A stretch of DNA of 6,871 nt from an uncultured Lachnospiraceae bacterium (GTDB taxonomy: Bacteria; Bacillota; Clostridia; Lachnospirales; Lachnospiraceae), in the NCBI GenBank assembly GCA_946630645.1, contig CAMOZD010000069.1, forward strand, positions 1 through 6,871, given 5' to 3'. The notes under the pieces were generated by a model. The model saw only the letters and a list, made by a program, of their open reading frames with translations, was not told where the DNA came from and did not search any database. The position numbers and the translations under genes were made by a program. This document shows positions 5,824 to 6,871 of the stretch, piece by piece. Each line of letters starts with the position of its first letter. Positions within the stretch are counted from its first letter, which is position 1.

Positions 5824-5868
5824 ATGAACCAAGGATTTAGATTATTCAAGGATATGGAGTTATCATAA
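5824..5868 (+). CDS. Possible 14-aa leader peptide coupled to the phytase-like gene
   Basis: ATG at 5824, preceded by AGGA (5814-5817) at 6-nt spacing, opens a 14-codon frame ending in TAA (5866-5868), two bases before the ATG of the next gene. The next gene's own GGAG (5856-5859) lies inside this frame and is 11 nt from its ATG, longer than ideal, so translational coupling would make sense. The frame stays open back to an ATG at 5731, but that one has no ribosome binding site. A frame this short can easily be accidental. Confidence 0.22.
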   Translation: MNQGFRLFKDMELS

Positions 5869-5870
5869 CT

Positions 5871-6854
5871 ATGAGAAAAAAGGGTGCCTGGTTTTATGGC
5901 AGAGGTTTTTTATATTTTATACTTCTTATATGTCTCTCATGTCTCTTAAGCCTGAGTTTTTTACAGGATAGCCTGGCAAAAAAAAGAAAGCCATACTGGC
6001 GGTTTGACTCTGTCAGATCCTGCCGGGAGATAGAGGACCTGAATAATTACAGAACCTGTACAAAATCCATTAGATTACCGGAAGAAACCCATAAAAAAGA
6101 GGAAGACTACAAAGACCTTCTTATATCAGGAAGCGGTCAGCTGCCCCTTGACAGCTTTGGACCTCTTTATGAAGATTTAAAGAAACAGGCTCCCGAGGGC
6201 AGTCCCATTTATCTGCTTGACCTGAGACAGGAATCCCACGGTTTCCTGGATGAGTATTCTGTGAGTCTTCATGGTAAGGACCATAATGATCACAATAAGG
6301 GTATGGTTACTGTAGAGGTCCTTGTCAGGGAGATGCAAGACCTCCTTGGACTCTATAAGGTTCCAACCAAAATCAGATCCGGCAATAAGTCCATCACAGG
6401 ACTTAAGGACAAGACTATCTGTTCTGACCGGATCAGTGTGGAAGAGACTGTGGCCCGGAAGGCCGGCTTTATCTATATAAGATTTGCTGCCCAGGACCAT
6501 AAATTTCCCCAGAAGGAGACTGTCGATGAATTTATCCGTTTTTACAGACGACTGCCAGAGAAGGCCTGGCTCCACTTTCACTGTCTTGCCGGCAACGGAA
6601 GAACCAGTGTCTTTATGATCATGTATGACCTGATGAGGAATCCTGACCTTTCCATGAAAAGAGCGGCTAACCGCCAGTACATGATCGGCGGCAGGAGGAT
6701 TGTTGCCTCCTCAGGTAAAGACGAGTGGTCCGGTAAAATTTCCCAGAATGCCCGCAGTCAAAGCCTTCTTCTTTTCAGCCAGTATGTCAGGGAAAACCAT
6801 ACATCTAACTACCGGAAGCCCTACAGTCAATGGCTGGAAGAAAACAATAAATAA
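5871..6854 (+). CDS. PTP-like (cysteine) phytase / inositol polyphosphate phosphatase, membrane-anchored or secreted
   Basis: A predicted extracytoplasmic phosphatase related to the Selenomonas ruminantium PTP-like phytase, which removes phosphates from myo-inositol hexakisphosphate through a cysteinyl-phosphate intermediate. The P-loop reads HCLAGNGRT (237-245), with C238 as nucleophile and R244 binding phosphate (CX5R). D209 in AAQDHKFP matches the family's general acid, and DLRQESHGF (117-125) is a subfamily signature. The segment LHFHC just before the P-loop also matches. The N-terminus is basic, then hydrophobic at about 13-31: a signal peptide with a possible cut after SLA (A36) or an uncleaved anchor. 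No lipobox is seen. At 327 residues it is close to the roughly 346-residue Selenomonas enzyme. GGAG at 5856-5859 supports the start. It stands alone after a strong terminator. A protein tyrosine phosphatase role is the main alternative. Confidence 0.85.
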   Translation: MRKKGAWFYGRGFLYFILLICLSCLLSLSFLQDSLAKKRKPYWRFDSVRSCREIEDLNNYRTCTKSIRLPEETHKKEEDYKDLLISGSGQLPLDSFGPLYEDLKKQAPEGSPIYLLDLRQESHGFLDEYSVSLHGKDHNDHNKGMVTVEVLVREMQDLLGLYKVPTKIRSGNKSITGLKDKTICSDRISVEETVARKAGFIYIRFAAQDHKFPQKETVDEFIRFYRRLPEKAWLHFHCLAGNGRTSVFMIMYDLMRNPDLSMKRAANRQYMIGGRRIVASSGKDEWSGKISQNARSQSLLLFSQYVRENHTSNYRKPYSQWLEENNK

Positions 6855-6871
6855 AGATGCTTTAGTGATGA

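Noticed and set aside
1..6871. A single multi-gene system, such as a phosphate-scavenging island or defence locus
   Set aside because: Each gene has its own signals, orientation changes at nagB, and only the two end genes share a phosphoesterase theme. No mobile, toxin-antitoxin or defence hallmark was seen.

Overview
The window reads as ordinary chromosomal DNA of an anaerobic gut or rumen Firmicute, most likely a Lachnospiraceae-type Clostridia. The evidence is moderate GC in genes with very AT-rich gaps, sigma-A type promoters, strong AGGAGG-like ribosome binding sites, a short monomeric-type NagB, an 11-helix type sodium:amino acid symporter, and a cysteine (PTP-like) phytase relative of the Selenomonas/Clostridia kind. 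I see no mobile element, CRISPR array, tRNA, rRNA or phage gene.

Layout. 1-879 (+): membrane-anchored calcineurin-like metallophosphoesterase, probably missing its 5' end. 880-1111: AT-rich gap with three 11-bp phased repeats, a possible promoter and a very strong terminator, which could bound a small RNA. 1163-1897 (-): nagB, preceded on the same strand by a candidate 43-codon Trp-rich small ORF (1917-2048). 1898-2284 is the divergent control region. It holds a nagB-side promoter overlapped by a short palindrome, an extended -10 promoter for the rightward gene, and a 120-nt leader with several well-paired stems. 2285-3673 (+): NSS-family sodium:amino acid symporter. 3745-3773: a perfect TTGACA-N17-TATAAT promoter driving 3873-5555 (+), a phospho-sugar mutase (phosphoglucomutase type) with codon use suggesting high expression. 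5556-5870: a structured 3' region, a strong terminator, an 8-bp inverted repeat and a possible leader peptide. 5871-6854 (+): a membrane-anchored or secreted PTP-like phytase/phosphatase.

Functional links are loose. NagB feeds amino-sugar carbon into fructose-6-phosphate and the mutase interconverts glucose-1- and glucose-6-phosphate, so both serve central hexose-phosphate metabolism. The two end genes are predicted envelope phosphoesterases. Each gene seems to be its own transcription unit, not part of one operon.

The best candidates for something undescribed are the structured leader of the symporter gene (2165-2284), the Trp-rich small ORF in front of nagB, and the promoter-terminator unit at 887-1111. 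None is proven from sequence alone.
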